From contig OZ241900.1 of the NCBI GenBank assembly GCA_965203615.1, forward strand, positions 1,488,001 through 1,552,000: a DNA stretch of 64,000 nucleotides, read 5' to 3'. The notes below the pieces were generated by a model. That model was not told the DNA's origin. It did not search any database and was given only the letters and a program-made list of their open reading frames with translations. Positions 50,456 to 58,734 of this stretch are shown here, one piece after another. The position numbers and the translations under genes are program-made. Numbering within the stretch: position 1 is the first letter of the stretch; each line of letters opens with the position of its first letter. This stretch comes from VXNE01 sp965203615. Its GTDB lineage: Bacteria; Pseudomonadota; Gammaproteobacteria; Pseudomonadales; Azotimanducaceae.

Positions 50456-52186
50456 GTGAGCGCCTCCGACGAAGGCGGCGTGCGGTACGAGCCGGACGAG
50501 CAGCCGCCCGTGGCGGTCGCCTTGGGTCTCGGCCTTCAGTACGCCGTGCTCATCATCGCCAGGATCGTAGTCATTCCGATGGTCGTCGTGCGGGCCGCCG
50601 GCGGCGGAGACGGCTGGCTGTCCTGGTGCCTATTTGCGGCGGTCTCGATCTGCGGCCTGACCACAGCGCTGCAGGCGGTACGGCTCGGACGCATCGGTTC
50701 GGGCTACGTAGCCGTCATGGGAACCTCGCTGGCGGTCGTCGGAGTGGCCGTGACGGCGGTCGCCGAGGGCGGTCCAGCTCTGCTGGCGACGCTGGTGGCG
50801 GTCTCTTCGATCGTGCCGCTCGCGCTGTCCGCCCGGCTCGCGCTGTTCCGACGCGTTCTGACCCCCACGGTCTCGGGGACGGTGATCATGTTGATTCCCG
50901 TCACCCTGATGCCCTCCGCGCTGGGGCTTCTGGAGCAGGTTCCCGCCGACGCGACCGGGGCTGCGGCACCCCTCATGGCCGTCTCGACCCTGCTTGCGAT
51001 CGTCATTGTGACCCTGACCGGCAACGCGGCGCTGCGCCTCTGGTCGCCGGTCATCGGGGTCGTCGTAGGCTCTGTCGTCGCGGTGGCTTACGGCCTCTAC
51101 GACGTCGAAGCGGTCTCCAATGCCCGGTGGTTCGGCGTTCCAGCGGCGGCGTGGCCGGGCCTCGACCTCGACTTCGGACCCCTGTTCTGGGGGCTCTTGC
51201 CCGCCTTTCTGCTGGTCTCGCTGATCGAGAGCGTGCAGACCATCAGCACCGCGGCCGGGGCGCAACGGGCGTCCTGGCGGCGGGCGCGTGCCGTTGACTA
51301 CCGGGCGGTTCAAGGCGCGGTCGCGACGGCGGGCGTTGGCAACTTTCTCGCCGGCATCGCGGGGACGGTTCCGAACACGCTGCTGTCGACCAGCGTCGCG
51401 ATCACCGAACTCACGGGCGCGGCGGCGCGACGGATCGGCGTCGCCGTTGGTGCGGTGTTCATAGGGATGGCCCTGCTGCCGAAGGCGATCGCGATCGTTC
51501 TGGCCGTGCCGGGACCGGTCGTCGCCGCCTATCTCCTGGTCCTCATGGCCACGATGTTCCTGGTCGGCGTCAAGATGATCATCCAGGGCGGTCTCGACCA
51601 GCGCAACGGGCTGATCGTGGGAGTCGCGTTCTGGGTCGGCGCCGGATTCCAGTACGGGGCAATCTTCCCCGCCTTCGCCGAGGAGTTCGCTGGGGGGGTT
51701 CTGCGCAACGGGGTCACGGCCGGCGGCGCGGCGGCGATCCTGATGACCCTGCTGTTGGAGGCCACGAAGGCGCGCGGCCGGAGGATGGAAGCGACGTTGG
51801 AGGTTTCCTCCCTGCCGCGGATCCGCGCGTTTCTCAGCATTCTGGTGTCGCGGACAGGTTGGGACGAGCGCATGGCGCAACGCATCGACGCGGCCGCCGA
51901 GGAGACCTTGCTGGCGCTCGTCGAAGCGCGCCGCACGACGGACGAGGAAGCACCGCGACTCCTGGTCACGGCGCGCAGGGAAAGCGGTGAAGCCGTCCTC
52001 GAGTTCGCAGTGGCCGGTGGCGAAGACAACCTCGAAGATCGGATGGCGCTACTCGGCGAAGAGGCTGGCGAGGTTGCGGAAGACCGCGAGGTCTCGATTC
52101 GGCTGCTGCGCCACCTCGCTTCGTCGGTCCGTCACGCGCAATACCACGAGATCGAAGTCGTCACCGTGCGTGTTTCGGCACCATGA
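50456..52186 (+). CDS. NCS2-type purine/uracil permease fused to a GHKL ATPase-like domain
   Basis: 576 residues from a GTG. Residues ~15-430 are a nucleobase-cation symporter-2 permease with 12-14 helices: 'LGLGLQYAVLIIARIVVIPM', 'GSGYVAVMGTSLAVVGVAV', 'LVSLIESVQTISTAAGAQRA' and 'LAGIAGTVPNTLLSTSVAIT'. After 'EATKARGRRMEATLEVSS' comes a soluble ~130-residue domain with 'DERMAQRIDAAAEETLLALV' and 'IRLLRHLASSVRHAQYHEIE', like the RsbW/anti-sigma GHKL ATPase fold. The permease should import xanthine, urate or uracil; the cytosolic domain could gate or signal. No frameshift marks the junction, so it is one protein. Confidence 0.82.
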   Translation: MSASDEGGVRYEPDEQPPVAVALGLGLQYAVLIIARIVVIPMVVVRAAGGGDGWLSWCLFAAVSICGLTTALQAVRLGRIGSGYVAVMGTSLAVVGVAVTAVAEGGPALLATLVAVSSIVPLALSARLALFRRVLTPTVSGTVIMLIPVTLMPSALGLLEQVPADATGAAAPLMAVSTLLAIVIVTLTGNAALRLWSPVIGVVVGSVVAVAYGLYDVEAVSNARWFGVPAAAWPGLDLDFGPLFWGLLPAFLLVSLIESVQTISTAAGAQRASWRRARAVDYRAVQGAVATAGVGNFLAGIAGTVPNTLLSTSVAITELTGAAARRIGVAVGAVFIGMALLPKAIAIVLAVPGPVVAAYLLVLMATMFLVGVKMIIQGGLDQRNGLIVGVAFWVGAGFQYGAIFPAFAEEFAGGVLRNGVTAGGAAAILMTLLLEATKARGRRMEATLEVSSLPRIRAFLSILVSRTGWDERMAQRIDAAAEETLLALVEARRTTDEEAPRLLVTARRESGEAVLEFAVAGGEDNLEDRMALLGEEAGEVAEDREVSIRLLRHLASSVRHAQYHEIEVVTVRVSAP

Positions 52187-52399
52187 CCCGCCGTGCTTCG
52201 ATGCCGCGGGGCGGACATGCTCGACAGGGACGCAGGTCTTCGACCGGTCAGGGGCGGACACATCCACTGCGGTAGCGCGCGGATGGGGGCATGCCACCAA
52301 TGGCCAGGAGAGCCACGCCAGCGCGCGGGATGACCGCGCCGCTGGGCGAAGAGTCCGGCGTTCCAGTGGTGACCAGGTCGTGACGCGACGTGGCGCGCG

Positions 52400-52488
52400 T
52401 GACCGGGAGAGATCCCGGTCGTGCCCGAAGAGCGGGCAACGGGGTGAAACACGGCACAGGCGAAGCCGTGACGGATTTCATGGCGCTA
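52400..52488 (+). repeat. Dispersed intergenic repeat, copy C, with flanking hairpins
   Basis: Core 'GGGGTGAAACACGGCACAGG' and 'GTGACGGATTTCATGGCGC' at 52441-52486, then TAGC, where the minus-strand sulfatase stop lies. Relative to that gene it is in the opposite orientation from copies B and D. Just before the core are two hairpins: GACCGGGA-GAGA-TCCCGGTC (52401-52420) and GCCCG..CGGGC. The internal stem CACGGC/GCCGTG keeps pairing with different bases from the other copies. Confidence 0.65.
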
Positions 52489-53470
52489 GCCGGTCGCCTC
52501 CTCCTGGTTCAGACGCACCTGGCGCTCCCAGGCGGCTTCCGCTTCACGATCCTCGGCGGCCGGATCGCAGATTCCCGCCAGGGCCGCCGAGAGTTCCTCG
52601 GCCTTCGGCGAACATGCCTGGTAGCGGTTCTCGAGTTCTTCGGGGTCATCGCCAAGATCGAACAACTGGTCCGGCGCCTCGACGTTGTGGATGAGTTTCC
52701 AGTCGCCCCGGCGCACCATGAACGCGCCCGCGCGGGTGCCGTGGCCATGGTATTCGGAGAACACGACCCGGTCCCGGTCGTCATCCGGCAACGTTCCCAG
52801 GGGGACCCCCAACCAGTCCTCGGGCTGTCGCGCGCCCGTCAGCGAGAACACGCTGGCCTGCAGGTCGTGCAGGTCGACGGGTGTCGCCACCCGCACGCCC
52901 GACTCGAAGTCCGGACCCGCCGCGATACACGGGATTCGGGCGGCGTCCTCGAGCAGGCTGCACTTCCACCACAGCCCGAACTTGCCCAGCATCTCGCCGT
53001 GGTCCGAGGTATAGACGACGTTCGTCGTATCTTCGAGACCCGCCTCCCCGAGGGCGGACAACAGCCGCCCGAGTTGCTCGTCGATAAAGCTGACGCAGGC
53101 GTAATAGCCCCGGCGTAGCCCGCGAACCTGGTGCTCCTGGACGTGCTCCACCTCGAAGTGCCGGCGCAGGTCCTCGGCGTACGGGTGTTGCGCGGTCTCG
53201 GCCTCCGTGCCGTGCGCCGGCAGATCGTCGTGGTCGCGGTACTTGTCCCACAGCCGCTCGGTGCAGAAATGGGGAAAGTGCGGCTTCACCAGGTTGACGT
53301 AGAGGACCCAGGGACGATCCATTTCGGGAGCGCGGGTCCGAAGCCAACCGACAGCAACATCCATGTATGTCGTACCCACAGGGCGACGAGTAGCACGGAT
53401 TGTGCTCATCGAGCATGAAAATGATGCCGTTGGACTTGTTTCCTGTCTTGACCGGCGGCCTCAGCGCCAT
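52486..53470 (-). pseudogene. Sulfatase with internal deletion and frameshift
   Basis: The 3' part encodes a good arylsulfatase/choline-sulfatase C-terminus: 'RPWVLYVNLVKPHFPHFCTE', 'VVYTSDHGEMLGKFGLWWK', 'FMVRRGDWKLIHNVEAPDQL'. The true N-terminus survives in another frame beginning at 53470: 'SNGIIFMLDEHNP'. Immediately after 'DEHNP' the sequence jumps to 'TTYMDVAVGWLR' with a frame change, so roughly 100 residues including the C-x-P-x-R formylglycine site are gone. It cannot be an active sulfatase. The ATG at 53470 is inside repeat copy D. Confidence 0.8.
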
Positions 53471-53575
53471 GAAATCCGTCGGCCCTTCGGGCGCGCCGTG
53501 TTTCACCCCCGCCCAAGCCCACCTACCATCCCGTCGATCTTGCCGCCAGGAGCGGCAAGTCCGACAATCTGCTAG
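53464..53575 (-). repeat. Dispersed intergenic repeat, copy D
   Basis: Minus strand: GGCTAGCAG, hairpin CTTGCCGCTCCTGGCGGCAAG, 'GGCGGGGGTGAAACACGGCG', 'CCCGAAGGGCCGACGG', ATTTCATGGCGC. It provides the TAG stop of the acyl-CoA ligase on one side and the ATG of the sulfatase remnant on the other, so the whole intergenic region is the element. Closest in sequence to copy A. Confidence 0.8.
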
Positions 53576-55161
53576 CCGACCCGGCGTTCCCCTTCCCAAT
53601 AGGGCTCGCGCAGCTTGAACTTCTGCAGCTTGCCCGTGGCGGTGCGCGCCAGTTCGTCGCGGAACTCCACCGAGGTGGGGCACTTGAAGTGGGCCAGGTG
53701 TTCGCGGCAGAACTCGATGATCTCCGCCTCGGTCGCCCCCTCGCCTTCGCGCAGAACGACGAGCGCCTTCGGCGTCTCGCCCCATTTCTCGTGGGGAACG
53801 CCGATGACGGCGCACTCCATCACGGCCGGGTGGCGGTAGAGCGCATCCTCGATGTCCGGCGAACTGATGTTCTCGCCCCCCGAAATGATCACGTCCTTCT
53901 TGCGGTCGACGATGTGAATGTTGCCGCCGGCGTCCCAGACGGCCAGGTCGCCGGTGTGGAAATAGCCGTTCTGGATCGCCTCCGCCGTCTCTTCCGGCTG
54001 CTTCCAGTAGCCCTTGAAGACGACATTGGAACGGGCGCAGACCTCGCCCACGCTGACGCCGTCCTTGGCCACCGGCCGGCCGTGTTCGTCAAGCAGCACG
54101 ATGTCGACGCCCACCGCTGGCACGCCCGCCCGCGCGCGCCGCGCGAAGTCGGTGCGCTGCGTTTCGTGATCGGGACGGGACACCGTCAGTATGGGAGCCG
54201 TCTCGGTCAGTCCGTAGATCTGGATGAATTCCCACCCGAGTTCTCCCTCGAGCCGCTCGATGAACGCCGCGGGCGGCGGCGCTCCAGCAACGACGAAGCG
54301 CGGGCTCGTCGTGATGTTGTGCCGGTCCCTGTCGGGATAGTCGAGAATGGTGCGCAGCACCGCCGGCGCCATGCACGCGAACGTCACTTTCTCCTCCTCG
54401 ATGAGCCGGTAGATTTCGGCCGCATCGACGGCCCGCAGAACTATGTGCGTACCACCCACCGCCGTGAGCGCGTAGACGCCTCCCCAGCCGTTGCAATGGA
54501 ACATCGGCAGCGTCCACAACTCGACGTCGTCATGGCAGACATCCAGGTGCGTCATGAGGCTGTACGCGTTCACGTAGACGTTCCGGTGCGTCATCATCAC
54601 GCCCTTGGGCCGCGCCGTGGTGCCGGACGTGTAGTTGATCGACACCAGGTCGTTTTCGCTGCGTTCGACTGGTGCAGGGGCGGTATCGGGCTGTTCCGCT
54701 ATCAGCGTTTCCCAGTCGAGCCACCCGGGCGGCACATCCGCCGCAGGCGTTTCGTCCCGATCCTCGGCAATCACGAAATGGCGCACCGTCGAGAGGTTCC
54801 CGCGAATGTCGTCGACGACCCGAGTGTACTCGTAGTCGACCAGCACGACCGTCACCCCCGCATGGTTCAGGATGTACTCGTGGTCCGCCGCCACCAGCCG
54901 GTAGTTGAGCGGCACCAGCACCGCGCCGATCTGGCTCGTGGCATAGAAGCTCTCGAGGAAGAAATGGGAGTTTGGGCTCAGGATGCAGACGCGGTCGTCC
55001 GGTTTCACGCCGAGGCCCAGGAGCGCATGGGACAGCCGGTTGACCCGCGCCTGCAGTTCCGCATACGTGTAGCACCGTTTGCCATCCACCACCGCGGTCT
55101 TGTTCGGATAGAGGCGCACGGGACGACGCAGGAAATCATTGGTGAGGAGCGGAACTTCCAT
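53572..55161 (-). CDS. Acyl-CoA synthetase (AMP-forming)
   Basis: 529 residues. ANL superfamily motifs: A3 'INYTSGTTARPKGVMMTHRN', A5 'IYGLTETAP', A7 'YFHTGDLAVW', A8 'DRKKDVIISGGENISSPDIE' and A10 'ARTATGKLQKFKLRE' with the catalytic Lys. The sequence type is medium/long-chain or aryl acyl-CoA ligase; the exact acid is unknown. The protein acts in the cytoplasm. Its stop codon lies within repeat copy D, and the sulfatase remnant follows on the same strand. Confidence 0.92.
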   Translation of the reverse strand: MEVPLLTNDFLRRPVRLYPNKTAVVDGKRCYTYAELQARVNRLSHALLGLGVKPDDRVCILSPNSHFFLESFYATSQIGAVLVPLNYRLVAADHEYILNHAGVTVVLVDYEYTRVVDDIRGNLSTVRHFVIAEDRDETPAADVPPGWLDWETLIAEQPDTAPAPVERSENDLVSINYTSGTTARPKGVMMTHRNVYVNAYSLMTHLDVCHDDVELWTLPMFHCNGWGGVYALTAVGGTHIVLRAVDAAEIYRLIEEEKVTFACMAPAVLRTILDYPDRDRHNITTSPRFVVAGAPPPAAFIERLEGELGWEFIQIYGLTETAPILTVSRPDHETQRTDFARRARAGVPAVGVDIVLLDEHGRPVAKDGVSVGEVCARSNVVFKGYWKQPEETAEAIQNGYFHTGDLAVWDAGGNIHIVDRKKDVIISGGENISSPDIEDALYRHPAVMECAVIGVPHEKWGETPKALVVLREGEGATEAEIIEFCREHLAHFKCPTSVEFRDELARTATGKLQKFKLREPYWEGERRVG

Positions 55162-55268
55162 GAATACCCCCTTACGTCCGTAGCGGGGCCGATGCTACCG
55201 CTATCGGGCAGGACTTTCCTTGACTGCACGATGGTCGGGATGGGAATCCAGAAAGCGTATGACGGAGG

Positions 55269-56459
55269 CTAGTCGACCAAGTCCTTTTCCCGAAAGACGT
55301 AGCACACGGGCCTTGTCGTTTTCTCCAAAGCACGTTCTTCGAGAAGCCGCTTTATCCAGGCATCGGCCGTAGGCTTGGTCACACCGAGTGCGTCAGCTAT
55401 GTCTATGGCCGGCATTGGCTCCGCGCAAAGGTCGGGCACGAGTGAACGGACCTTCTCGTAGAGTTCTTCGGCAAAATCGGTACTTTCTTCCGGATGCAAG
55501 GGTTGGGTGTGACGGGCTGACGCCTCTGACTGCTCGCCGTCGGGAGCCGCGATACGCACAAGATCTTCTGGGTTATCGAGCCACTGTCCCCCTAGTTCCA
55601 CAAGCTTGGGATTACCAGAGCCCGGAGTCTCAGTCTGCTTGACTCGTAAGGGAACCCATCCATTCTTCAAGTTCTCAAAGGCACCCTTCCATGTCCCGCC
55701 CTTATCAAGATCGCTGCTGACAACCACCGATTCCTCTGCCATGCAGTAAATGTATTTGTTGCGGGCCATGGCGTTGCCAACGAAGAAACGAACTTCCGGG
55801 TTGAACGGCGAAATCAGTGCCAGATCCCCGGACATGAGGTGCCTGCGGTATCTTGCCGAGGTGGCAGATCGAAGGAGGTTGTCCGCCACGACACCGATAG
55901 CAGTTCCTTCGGCATCGAGAGCACCCAGCATCGCGGCCTGATCGACCCCGGCGGCACCTCCGGATACGACCAACCTGCCGCATTCAGCGGCACGCCGGCC
56001 AATGTTGTCTGCGAAGCGAAGGTCAGCATCGTCGGCATGTCTCGATCCAACCACCGCAACGCTCGTTGCATCGAGCTGGTTCTTGTTTCCACAACCGAAC
56101 AGAATGGCTGGCGCCGCCTGGCCAAGACGCTGTTTCAAACGCGTTGGATACTCCGGGTCCGAGCGAGTCAATACCCACAATCCGGCTCGCTGCCACCTCT
56201 CCAGCGCGAATCCGAGTGTTGCTCCTCGACCTAGCAGAGCCTGCAGACGCTCGACCGTCACTTTGGGATGTTCCCAATCCTGAAGCAAAACCGATAGATC
56301 TTCCTTCAGCATGTCGCCTGGAGCACGGTCCCTTTCCTTAAGCCAACCAGCGAACTCACCCCACTCCTTAGGTGTGAGCGGACTCGCAATTTGGGATTCG
56401 GATTTGCCGAACGAAACGGTGAGCAGCATGATCGCCTCGGCCTGACGGGTTGGATTCAC
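55269..56459 (-). CDS. DprA/Smf-like protein paired with RecQ-PRTase
   Basis: 396 residues from a GTG at 56459 with GGGAGG upstream. Middle Rossmann-like DprA domain: 'LTRSDPEYPTRLKQRLGQAA', 'SVAVVGSRHADDADLRFADN', 'RLVVSGGAAGVDQAAMLGAL' and 'ALISPFNPEVRFFVGNAMAR'. A C-terminal winged helix ('IDIADALGVTKPTADAWIKR') follows. True DprA loads RecA on incoming DNA in transformation. This one diverges, overlaps no competence genes, and is coupled to a helicase-phosphoribosyltransferase fusion (start 2 bases before its stop), which suggests a dedicated, possibly defensive function. Confidence 0.85.
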   Translation of the reverse strand: MNPTRQAEAIMLLTVSFGKSESQIASPLTPKEWGEFAGWLKERDRAPGDMLKEDLSVLLQDWEHPKVTVERLQALLGRGATLGFALERWQRAGLWVLTRSDPEYPTRLKQRLGQAAPAILFGCGNKNQLDATSVAVVGSRHADDADLRFADNIGRRAAECGRLVVSGGAAGVDQAAMLGALDAEGTAIGVVADNLLRSATSARYRRHLMSGDLALISPFNPEVRFFVGNAMARNKYIYCMAEESVVVSSDLDKGGTWKGAFENLKNGWVPLRVKQTETPGSGNPKLVELGGQWLDNPEDLVRIAAPDGEQSEASARHTQPLHPEESTDFAEELYEKVRSLVPDLCAEPMPAIDIADALGVTKPTADAWIKRLLEERALEKTTRPVCYVFREKDLVD

Positions 56460-56460
56460 G

Positions 56461-58563
56461 CTACCCTCCCACACTTGCCGTCGCGAGCGCGAAAGGCAAC
56501 ACCGCCTCGCAGCCTGCTTCCCGGAGCAACGCCGCAGTGACCGTCAGCGTCCACCCAGAGTCCACCACATCGTCCACCAGCAGAACCGCACCTTCCCGGA
56601 CTCGGCGTTCAACGGCGAATACACCGTCGAGATTATGGCACTGATGGAATCGGTTCTGCTGTTCCTTTTGCGGAGGGTTGTCTTTCACCTTCACGACCGC
56701 GGGTACATAGGGGAGTGACAGTGCCTCGGCGAGTCGACTTGCGAAGTCGGGTACCAGCGCCGGATGACGATTCGAGGGAACGCACGTCACCCATTCCGGC
56801 CAGGGATCGGGCTGCCATCGATCCCTGATCATATCTGCCGACGCTCGGATAAGCTCGTCTCGAAAACGACCACTATGTTTGTCCTGCGCCACAACTTCGC
56901 CCCACCCAGCATCCCCCCATCGAGACAGTATTCGTCCCTGTTCCGCACGAAGCGCGGAGTGCATATTTCCGGTCCAGCCGTATGTCGGAAATGACTCCGC
57001 CGCAACCTGCCTCTTGCACTCCAACGGAACCTCCGCTTGACGAAGGAATCGGCTCGCGTCAGCCACTGTCTGACGGGAAAACGACTCGTCGACGATGGGA
57101 TTTCCCAAGCAAGACGCGCATCTTCCGCAGGCTCTTGGATCAGGGTCATCGAGAACCTCCGCCAGTAACTTCATCAGGCATCCCTGCTCGTCAATGTAGG
57201 ACTGGACTTCCTGCCATTCCAGTTCTCGTCGCGCGGTCAACCGGGCGATACGCTCAAGATCCATCTGATACGGAACCGGAGTTCGCCGCCATCTACCGCT
57301 TTCTCTGATGACCGGAGCAGGATTGTCCACGGACAACACCTTGAGGACCTGTTGGATCTGCCCGTAGCGAAGGTTCAACGATCGCTCCAAGTCGCGAATG
57401 TTCATTCCTTCGTCACTATCCTCCAGCGCCTGCAGAACCTCCCTTACCCATCGCTCGTCGGGAAACGCAGTGCGTCGAAAGTACTCGTGGATTCGTCCAT
57501 CTTCGACGCCGGACAAGAGCACGCCCAAAGCGCGTCCGATGCCACGACCTGCCCGACCGACCTGCTGGTAGTACGCGATGATCGAGCCCGGCGCCTGGTA
57601 GTGCACCACAAACCCAAGGTCCGGCTTGTCGTAACCCATGCCGAGAGCGGTGGTGGCGACCAAAGCCTTGACCTCGTTCCGGTCGAGCGCCAGTTCCAGC
57701 CGTTGACGATATGAGTCGGAACTTTCGTACCGTTCGTCGGAGATGTTCGCGTGGTACGGTCGAACAAGGGTGCCACGCTGGTTTAGCCAAGTGGAAACCT
57801 GCTCGGCGTCCCGTGTCGTAAGGGTGTAGATGATGCCCGTGCCCGGGAGTTCACTGATGTGGTCTGCAAGCCAGGCAAGGCGTTCCGCCTGCGTCGGCAG
57901 ACGGATCGTCTGCAGTCGCAGACTCTCGCGCATTAACGGTCCTCGTTGAACGGTTAGCTGGCCAAGCTGGTTCTTGGCGTCTTCAATCACCCGATCGTTG
58001 GCCGTCGCAGTGGTGCCTACTATCGGCAAGTTCGCGGGCATTCTCTGGAGCACGCTGACAAGCCGCCGATAGTCGGGTCGGAAGTCGTGCCCCCAGTCCG
58101 ATACGCAGTGGGCCTCATCCACAACCAGCAAACCTATCCGCTCCGAAATCGGCAGCAGCAGTTCATCCATGAAGCTCTCATTGGACAAGCGTTCAGGTGA
58201 AATCAGCAGGGCGTCCGCCTCGTCGGACAGCACCGCACGCTGCAGGTCCGACCACTCCGCGCGATTGGTGGAATTGATGGTCATCGCCCGGACGCCCATC
58301 CGTTCTGCGGCCTCGATTTGATTTCGCATCAGCGCAAGTAGGGGAGACACGATCAACGTCGCGCCAAAACCCCTGTCACGGAGCATCCGAGTCGCCACGA
58401 AGTAAACGGCACTTTTCCCCCAGCCCGTCCGCTGCACCAAGAGCACCTGCTCTCTTCGATTGACCAAGGCGTCGATGGCCTCCCATTGTCCATCCCGGAA
58501 CTCGGCGTCCTTGTTGTCAAGCAAGCGCCGCAATAGAGCGAGTGCTTCGGATCTAATAGTCAT
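56461..58563 (-). CDS. RecQ-like helicase fused to a ComF-like phosphoribosyltransferase
   Basis: 700 residues. N-terminal SF2 helicase: Walker A variant 'LVQRTGWGKSAVYFVATRML', DEAH 'LLVVDEAHCVSDWGHDF', 'TTALGMGYDKPDLGFVVHYQ', motif VI 'QQVGRAGRGIG', and a RecQ-type zinc site 'ACGRCASCLGNP'. There is no HRDC. The C-terminal ~140 residues form a type I PRTase: 'WVTCVPSNRHPALVPDFASR' and the PRPP loop 'VLLVDDVVDSGWTLTVTAAL'. The usual DNA helicase activity plus a PRPP-binding domain is a known but rare architecture. It is cotranscribed with the DprA-like gene. Confidence 0.88.
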   Translation of the reverse strand: MTIRSEALALLRRLLDNKDAEFRDGQWEAIDALVNRREQVLLVQRTGWGKSAVYFVATRMLRDRGFGATLIVSPLLALMRNQIEAAERMGVRAMTINSTNRAEWSDLQRAVLSDEADALLISPERLSNESFMDELLLPISERIGLLVVDEAHCVSDWGHDFRPDYRRLVSVLQRMPANLPIVGTTATANDRVIEDAKNQLGQLTVQRGPLMRESLRLQTIRLPTQAERLAWLADHISELPGTGIIYTLTTRDAEQVSTWLNQRGTLVRPYHANISDERYESSDSYRQRLELALDRNEVKALVATTALGMGYDKPDLGFVVHYQAPGSIIAYYQQVGRAGRGIGRALGVLLSGVEDGRIHEYFRRTAFPDERWVREVLQALEDSDEGMNIRDLERSLNLRYGQIQQVLKVLSVDNPAPVIRESGRWRRTPVPYQMDLERIARLTARRELEWQEVQSYIDEQGCLMKLLAEVLDDPDPRACGRCASCLGNPIVDESFSRQTVADASRFLRQAEVPLECKRQVAAESFPTYGWTGNMHSALRAEQGRILSRWGDAGWGEVVAQDKHSGRFRDELIRASADMIRDRWQPDPWPEWVTCVPSNRHPALVPDFASRLAEALSLPYVPAVVKVKDNPPQKEQQNRFHQCHNLDGVFAVERRVREGAVLLVDDVVDSGWTLTVTAALLREAGCEAVLPFALATASVGG

Positions 58564-58734
58564 CCTGTGGCCCTGTTCTTTCGGTTCTGCGTGCAGTCTA
58601 TATCCCTATACCGAGGTCGACCGCTCGAATGTCTCTCGATTCTGGGTGAAGCGGCATCGCGATTGATAGCGGTGCCCCAGGGCATTGTCTATTATCGGGA
58701 GAGATGTGAGAACCAACCAACTTCGGGGGAAGTC

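Noticed and set aside
55269..56459. Competence gene dprA proper
   Set aside because: Sequence is a divergent paralogue coupled to a RecQ-PRTase fusion, with no topA, smg or competence genes beside it as in ordinary dprA loci.
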